Below are positions 1-9,461 of a DNA stretch of 64,000 bases, in pieces; position 1 is the first letter of the stretch; each line of letters opens with the position of its first letter. The DNA is from Pseudomonas sp. LB-090624 (GTDB lineage Bacteria; Pseudomonadota; Gammaproteobacteria; Pseudomonadales; Pseudomonadaceae): NCBI RefSeq assembly GCF_003205205.1, contig NZ_QJRL01000027.1, forward strand, positions 1-64,000, read 5' to 3'. Below the pieces are notes generated by a model. The model saw only the letters and a list, made by a program, of their open reading frames with translations. It searched no databases and was not told the DNA's origin. Position numbers and translations under genes: made by a program.

Positions 1-46
1 GCAGATCTACAACACAGAGCGGCCTCACATGGCCCTGAAAAACAAA

Positions 47-74
47 ACGCCCGATGCGGTGCATCGGGCGTTTT
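47..74 (+). terminator. Rho-independent terminator
   Basis: A GC-rich inverted repeat (cgcccgatgc / gcatcgggcg) with a 3-base loop is followed by TTTT. It would end a gene that lies left of the window. Confidence 0.8.
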
Positions 75-202
75 GAGGTCTATCGGGCTACCTGAACAGG
101 TGTAAACCTATTTCAGGACTAGACACTGGAAATTTAATTGGCCTGTGTGACGGGCGCGGTAGACTGGTTGCGGGTGCAGTTTTTTCTACCGAGAGGAATA
201 CC

Positions 203-1045
203 ATGAAGTCGCGCATCTGGCAGTTGGCAGGTGTTGGTTTGCTGGGTTTGAGCATCAGCCTTGGAGCTTTGGCCGAAGGGCCGGGCGAGGGGCACGGTGA
301 ACGCGGCCAGCAACTGCAAGGTGAAGGTGGGCCTGGGCCGGGCCGCTCGCTCAACTCGCGCGACGAAGTGCGCCAGACCCAGGCCCCGCGCCAGGGCTAT
401 TATCAGGACATTCCCCAACGTCATGGCGATTACCGCCACTGGCAAGCTGGTGGCCCTGGGCAGCGCCCAGGGGGTGACTGGCAGGGCCGCCCGGATGGTC
501 ATGGCAATGGCTGGGGGCCAGGTCCGCAATATCGCCCCGGGCACACCATCGAGCATTTCCCCGACCGCTACTGGAAAGTGCCTTATCGCGGCAGTGACTA
601 CTTCTACTCCGGTGGCTACTGGTACCGCCCGCATGGCGGCAGTTACATCGTGGTGACCCCGCCTTACGGCGTGCGGGTCAACTACCTGCCGCCCTACGCG
701 CGGGAAGTGTGGCTGGGTGGTGCGCTGTTCTTCCTGGTGGCCGATACCTACTACCAGTACCTGGCAGACAGCCAGGAATACGTGGTGGTCAACCCACCGG
801 TCGGCGTGCCGACACCGGTCCCGGTGGCACCTTCAAATGGTGGCTATGACGTGGTGGCATACCCGATGTACGGCCAGGGCCAGGAGCAGCAGGAGCAGGA
901 CCGTTACCAGTGCCATCGGTGGGCGGTGAGCCAGTCGGGTTTCGACCCGGCGACGGCGACGTACGCGCCGCCGGCCAACGTGCTCAGCAACTACCAACGG
1001 GCGCTGGGGGCCTGCTTCAGTGGGCGGGGCTACAGCATCAACTGA
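203..1045 (+). CDS. DUF6515-type secreted protein
   Basis: The 280-residue product starts with a signal peptide (basic MKSR, then a hydrophobic stretch ending near ALA at residue 24), so export is expected. Residues 25-110 are rich in Gly, Arg, Gln and Pro with little predicted order. Residues 115-195 hold an aromatic region with repeated Tyr and a hydrophobic segment. The C-terminal 60 residues contain two cysteines (YQCHRWA and GACFSG) that could form a disulfide. This organisation matches the DUF6515 family of Pseudomonas as I remember it; the function is unknown. A GAGAGGAAT ribosome site precedes the ATG. Confidence 0.75.
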   Translation: MKSRIWQLAGVGLLGLSISLGALAEGPGEGHGERGQQLQGEGGPGPGRSLNSRDEVRQTQAPRQGYYQDIPQRHGDYRHWQAGGPGQRPGGDWQGRPDGHGNGWGPGPQYRPGHTIEHFPDRYWKVPYRGSDYFYSGGYWYRPHGGSYIVVTPPYGVRVNYLPPYAREVWLGGALFFLVADTYYQYLADSQEYVVVNPPVGVPTPVPVAPSNGGYDVVAYPMYGQGQEQQEQDRYQCHRWAVSQSGFDPATATYAPPANVLSNYQRALGACFSGRGYSIN

Positions 1046-1052
1046 TCCAGGT

Positions 1053-1925
1053 TTACACTGGATCGGCGTGCACCATCACATCCGCCTGTGGATAACGCTG
1101 GCGGATCACCCGTGAAGCCTCTACGCATAACCCGTGTGCTTCATGCAGCGGCAGCTGCCCCGGCAACTCCAGGTGCAACTGCACGAACCACTGGTTGCCC
1201 GACACCCGCGTACGCAGGTCATGCACGCCTTTGACCCCCGCAATCGTCAGCACCAGCGCGGCCATCTCCTCGCCAACATCGCCTGGCAGTTCCTTGTCCA
1301 TCAGGATCGCCGTGCTCTCACGGGCAATTTGCAACGCACTCCAGAGGATGTAGACGGCAATGCCCAGGCCGAACAGCGCATCCAGCTGCGGCCAGCCAAA
1401 ACGGGCCAGCACCAGCGCCAGCAAGATGCTGCTGTTGAGCAGCAAATCCGAGCGGTAGTGCAGGGAGTCGGCTCTTACCGCCGTGGACCCGGTCAGGCGG
1501 ATGACTTTGTACTGAAATGCCAACAGGGCAAGCGTGAGCACCAGCGACAGCAGCATCACCGCGATGCCGAGGGCAGTATCACCCAGCGGCTGCGGGTTGT
1601 GCAGGCGCTCGACCGCCTGCACACCGATCAGCACTGCACTGACGCCGATGAACAGCGCCTGCGCCATGCCGGCCAGGGCTTCGGCCTTGCCGTGGCCAAA
1701 GCGGTGGTCGTCGTCGGCCGGGCGCAGGGCGTAGTGCACCGCCAGCAGGTTGAGGAACGAGGCTACGGCGTCCAGGGCCGAGTCGGTCAACCCGGCCAGC
1801 AGGCTTACCGAGCCGCTCAGCCACCAGGCTAGCGCCTTGCTCAGCACCAGGATGCTGGCTACCGCCAGTGACGCGCGGGTGGCCAGGCGCAGCAAGCGCT
1901 GGTGTTCAGCCGGGGTGGTGATCAT
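1053..1925 (-). CDS. fieF: Cation diffusion facilitator (FieF/YiiP-like)
   Basis: The 290-residue inner-membrane protein is a proton-driven divalent metal exporter of the CDF family, which removes Fe(II) or Zn(II) from the cytoplasm. The tetrahedral transport site is visible: D48 and D52 in helix 2 (TDSALD) and H156 and D160 in helix 5 (DSLHYRSD), matching D45/D49/H153/D157 of E. coli YiiP. A further acidic/His cluster, DDDHRFGH at 71-78, sits in the loop expected for the second metal site. The C-terminal 90 residues form the usual cytoplasmic dimerisation domain. Length is normal. The exact metal cannot be read from the sequence. Confidence 0.88.
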   Translation of the reverse strand: MITTPAEHQRLLRLATRASLAVASILVLSKALAWWLSGSVSLLAGLTDSALDAVASFLNLLAVHYALRPADDDHRFGHGKAEALAGMAQALFIGVSAVLIGVQAVERLHNPQPLGDTALGIAVMLLSLVLTLALLAFQYKVIRLTGSTAVRADSLHYRSDLLLNSSILLALVLARFGWPQLDALFGLGIAVYILWSALQIARESTAILMDKELPGDVGEEMAALVLTIAGVKGVHDLRTRVSGNQWFVQLHLELPGQLPLHEAHGLCVEASRVIRQRYPQADVMVHADPV

Positions 1926-1947
1926 CCGTGGTCAGCGTCCTTGTGGT

Positions 1948-2367
1948 TCAGGCTGCTGGCACCAGGCCCAGGCTGGCAAGCTGCTCGATGCTGCCGCGGT
2001 GCTGGATCAGCCGCGGGTCGTCCAGCGGCAGACGCTGGCCCAGTTCGCTTTCGAGAATGGCCTGCAGCTTCAGGTTGTCGACCTTGCCCTCTGGGCTGAC
2101 GGCTTCCTGCAGTTTCGCCGGGTCGACCTGAGCGGTACGGCCACCTGGGTAGTAGATGGCGCCGGTCGCGAAGTCGATGCCAAAGGCGATCAGCCCGGGG
2201 ATCACGTAGAACAGGATGCCGATAGCGTCCATTGCGGCAACCACGGGGTCGATCTTGCCGCCGATCTGGCCGCGACGGTCCGGGTAGAAAATGGTGCCGC
2301 AGGCGGTCAGTTGGGTCAGCAGGGTGGCAATCAGGACGCCACCGATGACGCGGGTTGGGATGCGCAT
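1948..2367 (-). CDS. Small lipoprotein of unknown function
   Basis: The 139-residue product starts with MRIPTR and a hydrophobic signal ending in a lipobox, LTAC, with the modified cysteine at residue 23. A hydrophobic segment around residues 50-70 (GILFYVIPGLIAFGIDF) follows. The ATG at 2367 is preferred over longer in-frame starts because CGGAGA lies at proper spacing just upstream and it places the signal peptide at the N-terminus. Relatives in pseudomonads are sometimes annotated as polyribonucleotide nucleotidyltransferase, but nothing in this short protein resembles PNPase. The gene is divergent from hrpB. Confidence 0.75.
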   Translation of the reverse strand: MRIPTRVIGGVLIATLLTQLTACGTIFYPDRRGQIGGKIDPVVAAMDAIGILFYVIPGLIAFGIDFATGAIYYPGGRTAQVDPAKLQEAVSPEGKVDNLKLQAILESELGQRLPLDDPRLIQHRGSIEQLASLGLVPAA

Positions 2368-2483
2368 GTAAATCTCCGAGAAGGTTTTCAGCAGGGCAAG
2401 CGAAGCGCCAGCACCTGAAGCTAAGACCATGATAGAGCAGGCTGGGTTCGCCGTTATACTCGCGGGACTGTTCGAGGACCACC

Positions 2484-5012
2484 ATGATTTCTTTACCAAT
2501 CGATGCCGTCTTGCCTGCGCTGTGCGAGGCATTGCAAAACCGTGACGAAGCGGTGCTTGAAGCGCCGCCTGGCGCCGGCAAGACCACCCGCGTGCCGCTG
2601 GCACTGCTGCGCGAGCCGTGGCTGGCCGGGCAGACCATTCTGATGCTTGAACCACGGCGCCTGGCGGCGCGCGCGGCAGCCGAGCGGCTGGCCAGCGAAC
2701 TGGGCGAGCAGGTCGGTGAAACCGTGGGTTACCGCATCCGCCTGGACAGCAAGGTCGGGCCGAGAACCCGCATCGAAGTGGTCACCGAAGGTATCCTCAC
2801 CCGGCGCCTGCAGGCCGACCCCGCGCTGGAAGGCGTGGGCTTGCTGATTTTCGACGAATACCATGAGCGCAGCCTGGATGCCGACCTTGCCCTGGCGCTG
2901 AGCCTCAATGGCCGCGAACTACTGCGCGACGACCCGCCGCTGAAGATTCTGCTGATGTCTGCCACGCTGGAGGGCGAGCGCTTGTCGCGGCTGCTTGGCG
3001 ATGCCCCTGTGGTCAGCAGCGAAGGGCGTATGCACCCGGTCGATATCCGCTGGGGGCGGCCGTTCCAGCCCGGCGAATTCATCGAGCCCCGCGTCGTTGA
3101 CAGCGTGCTGCAAGCGCTGGCCGACCAGGCGGGCAGTGTGTTGGTGTTCCTGCCTGGCCAGGCCGAAATTCGCCGTGTGCACCAGAGCCTGCAGGAGGCC
3201 TTGGGCGAGCGGCCCGATGTACTGCTGTGCCCGTTGCATGGCGAGCTTGACCTCAACGCCCAGCGAGCGGCCATCGACCCGCCGGCAAAGGGCCTGCGCA
3301 AAGTGGTGTTGGCCACCAACATCGCCGAAACCAGCCTGACCATCGATGGTGTGCGGGTGGTGATCGATGCTGGTCTCGCTCGGGTGCCCCGTTTCGACCC
3401 AGGCAGCGGCATGACCCGCCTGGACACCCAGCGCATTTCGCGCGCCAGTGCCACCCAGCGCGCTGGGCGGGCTGGCCGCCTGGAACCAGGTGTGTGCTAT
3501 CGCCTCTGGTCTGAGGCTCAGCATGACCAACTGGCCGCCCATGGCAGTGCCGAAATCCTGCAGGCTGACCTGGCTGGGCTGGCTCTGCAGCTGGCGCGCT
3601 GGGGCGTGGCTCCCGAGCAACTGCGCTGGCTCGACCAGCCGCCGATGGCCGCGTTTGCCCAGGCTCAGGACCTGCTGGCGCGGCTCGATGCCTTCAAACC
3701 GGGCAGCCGTGACAACCTCAGCGAACATGGCCAGGCCATGGCCGAATTGCCAGCGCATCCACGTATCGCGCATTTGTTGCTGCGCGGCCAGGCTCTGGGC
3801 CTGGCACAGATGGCTTGCGATGTCGCTGCGCTGTTGGGCGAGCGGGATATCCAGCGTGGTGGTGGTGCCGATTTGCATAGCCGCCTGGCGCTGGTCAGCG
3901 GCGAGAGCAAAGCAGGGCGTGGCGGCCAGGGTGGCGTGCAACGTGCCCGGCAGCTGTCTCGCCAATACCGCGGCCTGCTGCGGGGCAAGGCTGCTACCGC
4001 AGTGGCCGACCCGGCCCATCCGCGCTGGCTGGGTGCGCTGCTGGCGCTGGCTTACCCTGACCGTGTCGCCCAGCAACGTCGTGAAGGCGGCGCTGAATAT
4101 CGGCTGGCCAACGGCCGTGCGGCGCTGTTTGCCGAGGTCGATGCGCTGATGAAGTGCCCGTGGCTGGTGATCGCCGACCTGGGAAGCCGCCAGGGCCAGC
4201 GGGAGGAGCGCATCTACCTCGCCGCCGAATTCGATCCGGCGCTGCTCGACAGTGTCCTCGCCGAGCAGGTCCAGCGGGTCGATGTGCTTGATTGGGACGA
4301 GCGGGAGCAGGTGCTGCGTGCCGAGCGCCAGGTGAAGGTTGGCGAACTGGTGCTGAGCCGCGAGCCGCTTCCAGGGCTGGACGATGAAACCCGAGCCCGG
4401 GCACTGCTTGGCCTGGTTCGGCGCAAGGGCCTGAACTTGCTGACCTGGACCCCTGAGCTTCGGCAGTGGCAGGCGCGGGTAGGCCTGCTGCGTCAGCTGG
4501 ACCTGGACAACGGCGGGCAAAGTGAGTGGCCCGACCTGGCTGACGCGGCACTGCTAGCCAGCCTGGAAGACTGGTTGCTGCCGTACCTGGGCAAAGTGTC
4601 GCGGCTCGGTCATTTCGCCGCCCTGGACCTGCCAGCGATGCTGCGCAATCTTTTGCCCTGGCCACTGCCCCAGCGTCTGGAGGAGCAGGCACCGGCACAC
4701 ATTGCGGTCCCGTCGGGCTCGAACATTCGGCTGGATTACAGCGAGAACCCGCCGATTCTCGCCGTGCGCTTGCAAGAGCTGTTTGGCCTTGCTGACACCC
4801 CGCGCATTGCCAATGGCCGCCAACAGGTCAAGCTGCACCTTTTGTCGCCTGCACGCCGCCCGGTGCAGGTGACACAGGACCTGGCCAGTTTCTGGCGTAC
4901 CACCTATGCCGAAGTGAAGAAGGACCTCAAGGGGCGGTACCCGAAGCATTACTGGCCGGATGACCCGTTGGTGGCCGAGGCAACCGCTCGGGCAAAGCCG
5001 CGCGGCACCTGA
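2484..5012 (+). CDS. hrpB: ATP-dependent helicase HrpB
   Basis: This 842-residue protein is a DEAH-type (DExH) superfamily 2 RNA helicase. Walker A is GAGKTT at residues 30-35, motif II is DEYH at 124-127, followed by SAT (motif III), and the C-terminal helicase motifs include TNIAETSLTIDGV and QRAGRAGR. The remaining half carries the HA2-like and HrpB-specific C-terminal domains, ending in the basic region KGRYPKHYWP that is typical of HrpB. The length equals that of E. coli HrpB. In E. coli the physiological role is not settled; ribosomal or RNA-decay tasks are suspected from the family. Confidence 0.95.
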   Translation: MISLPIDAVLPALCEALQNRDEAVLEAPPGAGKTTRVPLALLREPWLAGQTILMLEPRRLAARAAAERLASELGEQVGETVGYRIRLDSKVGPRTRIEVVTEGILTRRLQADPALEGVGLLIFDEYHERSLDADLALALSLNGRELLRDDPPLKILLMSATLEGERLSRLLGDAPVVSSEGRMHPVDIRWGRPFQPGEFIEPRVVDSVLQALADQAGSVLVFLPGQAEIRRVHQSLQEALGERPDVLLCPLHGELDLNAQRAAIDPPAKGLRKVVLATNIAETSLTIDGVRVVIDAGLARVPRFDPGSGMTRLDTQRISRASATQRAGRAGRLEPGVCYRLWSEAQHDQLAAHGSAEILQADLAGLALQLARWGVAPEQLRWLDQPPMAAFAQAQDLLARLDAFKPGSRDNLSEHGQAMAELPAHPRIAHLLLRGQALGLAQMACDVAALLGERDIQRGGGADLHSRLALVSGESKAGRGGQGGVQRARQLSRQYRGLLRGKAATAVADPAHPRWLGALLALAYPDRVAQQRREGGAEYRLANGRAALFAEVDALMKCPWLVIADLGSRQGQREERIYLAAEFDPALLDSVLAEQVQRVDVLDWDEREQVLRAERQVKVGELVLSREPLPGLDDETRARALLGLVRRKGLNLLTWTPELRQWQARVGLLRQLDLDNGGQSEWPDLADAALLASLEDWLLPYLGKVSRLGHFAALDLPAMLRNLLPWPLPQRLEEQAPAHIAVPSGSNIRLDYSENPPILAVRLQELFGLADTPRIANGRQQVKLHLLSPARRPVQVTQDLASFWRTTYAEVKKDLKGRYPKHYWPDDPLVAEATARAKPRGT

Positions 5013-5021
5013 AGGGCGGTT

Positions 5022-5513
5022 TCAGTCGACCTGCTGGAGGAGGAAGGTCAGGGTTTCGCCTTGCCTTGTATTCAGCAGGCTCATGACCTGTTGATCCAGG
5101 TGTGGGTAGTCTTTTATGGCGCCCACCCGATGGCCCTCATGATCGCGGATGTAGCAGACCAGACCGTTTTCGGTAAGCTCCAGCGGCTCGAGCTTCCAGT
5201 AGTCGGACACTTGCGCCAGCTCGTAGAACCCCAGGTAGCCGTTGCGGCTGAGGCCGAGTTTTTTTCGAGCCTGGCTCCCGACCGGCCTGATGTGGAAGTG
5301 GAGCCGATCTTCTGACTTGGAATGAAAGGCGAACGACAGGAGGATCGACGGGGCCGTGCCGCCTGCCATCAACCAACCGGATTGCGGCTCAAAGCCCCAG
5401 TCCCATCGCTCAGTGCCGGTGCTTTGGTGCAAGGGAACAGTCCTGTCGCTGTCTATTGCGTACAGCCGAGCGCTGAACGACCTGGCATATCTACTCTGTA
5501 TTTCGTGGTTCAT
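5022..5513 (-). CDS. Hypothetical protein
   Basis: The 163-residue soluble protein starts MNHEIQSR and is not a family I recognise. It has no signal peptide or membrane segment and is rich in aromatic and charged residues (ERWDWGF, YWKLEPLEL), so it is probably a compact cytoplasmic domain. It converges with hrpB and ends 9 bases from that gene's stop. Coding is supported by protein-like composition and clean spacing to neighbours rather than by known homology. Confidence 0.55.
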   Translation of the reverse strand: MNHEIQSRYARSFSARLYAIDSDRTVPLHQSTGTERWDWGFEPQSGWLMAGGTAPSILLSFAFHSKSEDRLHFHIRPVGSQARKKLGLSRNGYLGFYELAQVSDYWKLEPLELTENGLVCYIRDHEGHRVGAIKDYPHLDQQVMSLLNTRQGETLTFLLQQVD

Positions 5514-5611
5514 GTGGGGTCACCTGGGTTATCGGGATCCCACTGTAGGTACCGCAGCGGCAGCACTGGAGGCAGAACCGCTTCCTCCAGTGCTTTGCGC
5601 CCCTGGTGCGC

Positions 5612-6268
5612 TCAGGTGCTGGCCTCGCCCTCCAGCAGCATGAACAGGCGGTACAGCACCACGGTGCTGAACAGCTGCAGGAAGCCACTGAGGCTGTCCA
5701 TGGCCAGTTCCATCCCGGGGGAGGGCTCGGGGAAGGCCATCAGCAACAGCCCGTCGATCAGCCAGATCGGCGCCAGTACCGCGACCACACAGATCATGAT
5801 GCGCATGAAGTGCCCGGTGGTCATGCTGGCACTGTCGCGCATTGCCTGCACCACCGGGCGGCCGCGCAGTACCAGCAGGTACTCGGCGAACACCAGGTTG
5901 ATCATGATCCACACGCCCGGGAAGATGAACAGCGCAAGGCCAGCCATGATCAGCAGTGAACTGATCAGGATCAGCAGCGCCAGTTGCGGCCACAGCTGCA
6001 GGGCGCGGGCGAACAGGTCGCGGTTGGCGATGTCCTGGCCTTTGCTGCGGGTGTCCAAATACAGGATCAGTGCAGCACTGTACAGCGGGTAGAGCAGCAG
6101 GCTGACCAGCATGCCGTAGGCCGGTGATGCCTGGTCGCCCAGCTGCCGGTACAGCAGTTGGGTGAGCAGGGCCTCCAGCACTACCAGCGGCAGGCACAGC
6201 TGGAGGATGTTTGGCAGGTGGCGGCGGAAGAAGTACAGGGAGTCGCGCAGGACGCTCAGCGGATTCAT
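5612..6268 (-). CDS. YciC-family (UPF0259) inner-membrane protein
   Basis: The 218-residue protein has about five or six hydrophobic helices (for example residues 20-40, 50-72, 90-115, 145-175 and 190-212) and the N-terminal pattern of YciC (MNPLSVLRDSLYFFRRH). It is predicted to sit in the inner membrane. The family has no established biochemical function. It is a single-gene unit on the minus strand, with an intergenic gap towards the DUF2076 gene. Confidence 0.75.
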   Translation of the reverse strand: MNPLSVLRDSLYFFRRHLPNILQLCLPLVVLEALLTQLLYRQLGDQASPAYGMLVSLLLYPLYSAALILYLDTRSKGQDIANRDLFARALQLWPQLALLILISSLLIMAGLALFIFPGVWIMINLVFAEYLLVLRGRPVVQAMRDSASMTTGHFMRIMICVVAVLAPIWLIDGLLLMAFPEPSPGMELAMDSLSGFLQLFSTVVLYRLFMLLEGEAST

Positions 6269-6435
6269 CGGTCAACATCGCATGGCAGTAAAAACAAGGG
6301 CATCACTTTAGCCCAAAGCAAGCCTGGGGCTGTCACTTGCTGAAAAAAGTTTCACCGCGGCGGAGATTGAATCCCGCGCCGGCACGCCCCATCTTTGACG
6401 CTGTCCGTTGTCCTGCTACCCCACGAGGTCGCCCC

Positions 6436-7194
6436 ATGAACACTGAAGAACAAACCCTGATCGACGGCCTGTTCGGCCGCATCAAGCAAGCCGAAGACCC
6501 AAGCCAGCCGCGTGACCCGCAGGCCCAGGCCTGCATCGAGCAGCACCTGCGTCAGCAGCCGGCGGCGCCTTACTACATGGCCCAGGCGATCCTGGTGCAG
6601 GAGGCCGCGATCAAGCGCCTCGACGAGCAGAACAAGCAGCTGGAAGCCGAGCTGCAACAGGCCCGCGCGCAGGCTCAGGCGGCACAAGCCGCCAGCAGTA
6701 CGCCGAGCAGTGGCGGGGGTGGTTTCTTGTCCAGCATCTTTGGTTCGAGTGGGCGCAACGCAGCGCCGGCGGTGCAGCCGCAGCGCCCTTCGGCACCACC
6801 TGTAGCATCGGGTGGTGGCTGGCGTGAGCCGTCAGCACCTGGCTTCTCCCAGCCGCAGGGGCAGCAGCCTGGCTTCGGTGCCGCACCGGCACGTGGTGGT
6901 GCCAGCAGCTTCCTCGGGGGGGCCATGCAGACCGCCGCCGGCGTGGCCGGTGGTGTGTTGCTGGCGCAGGGTATCAGCAGCCTGTTCAACCACAACTCGC
7001 AGCCCGAGGAAGTGGTGGAGGTGATCAAGGAAGAGCCTGCACCTGCCAGCGACACTGGCGGCTGGAATGACCAGGGCGGGCAACATCAAGTGGCTGACAA
7101 TGGTGGCTGGGGCAGTGACCAGGGTGGGTACGCCGACACCGATTACGGCAGCGATGACGGCGGGTTCTTCTCGGACGACGATTCTTACGTCTGA
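6436..7194 (+). CDS. DUF2076 domain protein
   Basis: The start at 6436 gives MNTEEQTLIDGLFGRIKQAE, the usual N-terminus of DUF2076 proteins; the reading frame is open further upstream but that extension is unlike protein. The 252-residue product has a helical N-terminal domain (1-60), a short coiled coil (QNKQLEAELQQARAQAQAA, about 65-83), a Gly/Ser/Pro-rich linker, a Gly/Ala-rich hydrophobic stretch near 160-185, and a strongly acidic Gly/Asp-rich tail ending DDDSYV. Periplasmic or envelope association is often suggested for the family but is not proven here. Confidence 0.8.
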   Translation: MNTEEQTLIDGLFGRIKQAEDPSQPRDPQAQACIEQHLRQQPAAPYYMAQAILVQEAAIKRLDEQNKQLEAELQQARAQAQAAQAASSTPSSGGGGFLSSIFGSSGRNAAPAVQPQRPSAPPVASGGGWREPSAPGFSQPQGQQPGFGAAPARGGASSFLGGAMQTAAGVAGGVLLAQGISSLFNHNSQPEEVVEVIKEEPAPASDTGGWNDQGGQHQVADNGGWGSDQGGYADTDYGSDDGGFFSDDDSYV

Positions 7195-7221
7195 CAGGTC
7201 TGGCATACTGCTGGCACTTCC

Positions 7222-7250
7222 GGGGGCGCTTTGCGCCCCTTCGCGGGCAC
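7222..7250 (+). terminator. REP-like hairpin, possible terminator
   Basis: The inverted repeat ggggcgc-tt-tgcgcccc is followed by a TTCGCGGGCA motif typical of P. putida extragenic palindromes. It lies between the DUF2076 gene and the NYN gene. The T-run is short, so termination is only possible. Confidence 0.5.
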
Positions 7251-7275
7251 GCCAGGCCATAAATGAGGTTCCCAG

Positions 7276-7755
7276 GTGAAAAAGATCGCGCTGTTCGCCG
7301 ATGTGCAGAACCTCTACTACACCGTGCGCCAAGCTCATGGTTGCCATTTCAACTACACCGCCCTGTGGGCCGATGTCAGCCGCGAAGGCCAGATCGTCGA
7401 GGCCGTGGCGTATGCCATCGACCGTGGCGACAGCAAGCAGCAACAATTCCAGCAGATATTGCGTAACCTCGGTTTCGATGTGCGCCTCAAGCCTTTCATC
7501 CAGCGCAGCGATGGCTCGGCCAAGGGCGACTGGGATGTGGGCATTACCCTGGACGTGATCGATGCGGCCAGCCGGGTCGACCAGGTGGTGCTGGCCTCCG
7601 GCGATGGTGATTTCGACCTGCTGCTGGAGCGGGTGATCCAGCGCCACGGTACTGAAGCGGTGGTGTATGGTGTGCCCGGGCTGACGGCACTGTCGCTGAT
7701 CCGCGCTGCCACCCGCTATGTACCCATCGAGGGTAAGTTGTTGCTCAAGCACTGA
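7276..7755 (+). CDS. NYN/LabA-like PIN-fold protein
   Basis: The 159-residue protein matches the NYN (DUF88, LabA-like) family of predicted PIN-fold ribonucleases. The conserved acidic residues are visible: FADVQNLYY at residues 7-15 (Asp9, Asn12), GDWDVGITLDVID near 86-98, and ASGDGDFDLL near 108-117. A GTGAAAAAG sequence precedes the start, which is ATG-less: the first codon is GTG, read as Met. The gene ends 8 bases before the exonuclease gene, suggesting co-transcription. RNA cleavage is inferred from family and motifs only. Confidence 0.82.
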   Translation: MKKIALFADVQNLYYTVRQAHGCHFNYTALWADVSREGQIVEAVAYAIDRGDSKQQQFQQILRNLGFDVRLKPFIQRSDGSAKGDWDVGITLDVIDAASRVDQVVLASGDGDFDLLLERVIQRHGTEAVVYGVPGLTALSLIRAATRYVPIEGKLLLKH

Positions 7756-7763
7756 GGTTATTC

Positions 7764-8369
7764 GTGGAACGCATCGCTGTCATCGACTTTGAAACCACTG
7801 GCATTTCCCCCGGTACCGGCTGTCGTGCAACCGAAGTCGCGGTGGTAATGCTGGAGGACGGGCGCATCGTCGAGCGCTACCAGAGCCTGATGAATGCGGG
7901 TGTACCGGTACCGGCATTCGTAGCCGGGCTGACCGGCATCACCACGGCCATGCTGCGCAGCGCGCCGCCGGTCGACCAGGTGATGAGCGAGGTGGCCGAG
8001 TTTGTTGGCGGCACCCCGTTGCTGGCGCACAACGCTGCGTTCGACCAAAAGTTCTGGGATTACGAACTGAGCCGTATCGGGCGTACCCGCAGCCAGCCGT
8101 TCGCCTGTTCGCTGCTGCTGTCTCGTCGCCTGTTGCCGGCGGCGCCGAACCACAAGCTGGGTACCCTGACCCGTTGGGCCGGGCTACCGGACACGGGCAC
8201 AGCGCACCGGGCGATGGCCGATGCTGAAATGGCGGCCAACCTGTTGCACCATCTGGCGGGCGTATTGCGTCAGCATCATGGTGTGGAGCGGCTTTCTCAT
8301 GAGCTGCTGTGCAGGTTGCAGAAGACCCCTGCGGCGAAGGTCCGGAACATCCTGGCAAATTGCAGGTAA
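7764..8369 (+). CDS. DnaQ-like 3'-5' exonuclease (DEDDh)
   Basis: The 201-residue protein carries all elements of the DEDDh exonuclease fold: FETTG with Asp8/Glu10 near the N-terminus, AHNAAFD (ExoII) near residue 91, and HRAMADAEM (ExoIII, HxxxxD) near 147. It resembles the PolC/DnaQ-type stand-alone exonucleases rather than the 240-residue epsilon subunit. The start codon is GTG at 7764, preceded by TGAGG at good spacing, directly after the NYN gene. The two genes probably form a small nuclease operon. Confidence 0.85.
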   Translation: MERIAVIDFETTGISPGTGCRATEVAVVMLEDGRIVERYQSLMNAGVPVPAFVAGLTGITTAMLRSAPPVDQVMSEVAEFVGGTPLLAHNAAFDQKFWDYELSRIGRTRSQPFACSLLLSRRLLPAAPNHKLGTLTRWAGLPDTGTAHRAMADAEMAANLLHHLAGVLRQHHGVERLSHELLCRLQKTPAAKVRNILANCR

Positions 8370-8468
8370 GGGCCTTCGAGCCCAACGCACCAAAAGTGTG
8401 CCGCTCATTTCAAGCCATTTTGTAACTTATGTTTTCTCAGGCAGGCTCTTAAACTGAGCCACCCGTAA

Positions 8469-9407
8469 ATGGATTTCGAGTGTTTCATGCCTGCCTCCCG
8501 TCGCTTTCCCTTGCTGCTCATTGGTGCCTTCCTGGCCTTGTACCTGGTCTGGGGCTCTACCTACCTGTTCATTCGCATTGGCGTCGAGAGCTGGCCACCC
8601 ATGCTCATGGCCGGGGTGCGCTTTCTGATTGCCGGTGGCCTGCTGTACGGCTTCCTGCGTTGGCGCGGCGTATCGGCACCGACTTGGGCGCAGTGGCGGG
8701 CGGCAGGGGCAATCGGCTTCTTGCTGCTGAGCTGTGGTAACGGCGGTGTGACCGTGGCCGAACACGCGGGCGTGGCGTCGGGTGTAGCGGCATTGGCAGT
8801 GGCCACGGTACCGTTGTTTACGCTGCTGTTCGGCCTGTTGTTCGGGCACCGCAATTCGAAGCTCGAGTGGGCGGGGATTGCCCTTGGGCTGGTCGGTATC
8901 GGCCTGCTGAACCTGGGCTCCAACCTGCAGGCCAGCCCGATTGGTGCAGCGCTGATCATCTTCGCGGCGGCATCGTGGGCATTCGGCTCGGTGTGGAGCA
9001 AGTCCCTGCCGCTGCCACAGGGGCCGATGGCCAGCGCTGCCGAAATGCTGGTGGGGGGCGCGGTGTTGTTGCTGGGCAGCGTGCTTTCGGGCGAACGCCT
9101 GACGCAGATGCCGACCGCTGCTGGCTGGGGCGCGCTGGCCTACCTGGTGTTTTTCGGTTCGATCCTGGCCTTCAGTGCCTACATGTACCTGCTCAAGCAT
9201 GTGCGCCCGGCGGCTGCCACCAGTTATGCCTACGTCAACCCGGCGGTGGCGGTGCTGCTGGGCATTGTGTTTGCCGGTGAACAGATCGGCGCCGAGGAGT
9301 GCGTGGCAATGGCAGTGATCATTGGTGCGGTAGTGCTGATCGGCCTGCCGCAGTGGCGCAAGGCACCTGAACCTGCACAGCCATTGAAAGGCGAAATCTG
9401 CAAGTAG
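8469..9407 (+). CDS. yedA: EamA/DMT-family exporter (YedA-like)
   Basis: The 312-residue (306 if ATG 8487 is used) protein has ten hydrophobic helices and two EamA repeats, with the signature LVWGSTYLFIRIGVESWPP in helix 1, as in YedA/RhaT-type drug-metabolite exporters. It sits in the inner membrane. The second ATG begins MPASRRFPLL and would remove a six-residue hydrophilic leader; the sequence does not decide between them clearly. Substrate unknown. Confidence 0.82.
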   Translation: MDFECFMPASRRFPLLLIGAFLALYLVWGSTYLFIRIGVESWPPMLMAGVRFLIAGGLLYGFLRWRGVSAPTWAQWRAAGAIGFLLLSCGNGGVTVAEHAGVASGVAALAVATVPLFTLLFGLLFGHRNSKLEWAGIALGLVGIGLLNLGSNLQASPIGAALIIFAAASWAFGSVWSKSLPLPQGPMASAAEMLVGGAVLLLGSVLSGERLTQMPTAAGWGALAYLVFFGSILAFSAYMYLLKHVRPAAATSYAYVNPAVAVLLGIVFAGEQIGAEECVAMAVIIGAVVLIGLPQWRKAPEPAQPLKGEICK

Positions 9408-9461
9408 GCAGGGGCGATGCGGTAAACTTGCCGCCTTCGCTGAACCCCTGATGGTATTGCC

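Noticed and set aside
2919..4520. 533-codon open frame opposite hrpB
   Set aside because: Shadow frame of a high-GC gene; composition (His/Gln/Arg-rich) is typical of antisense frames, and hrpB is certain.
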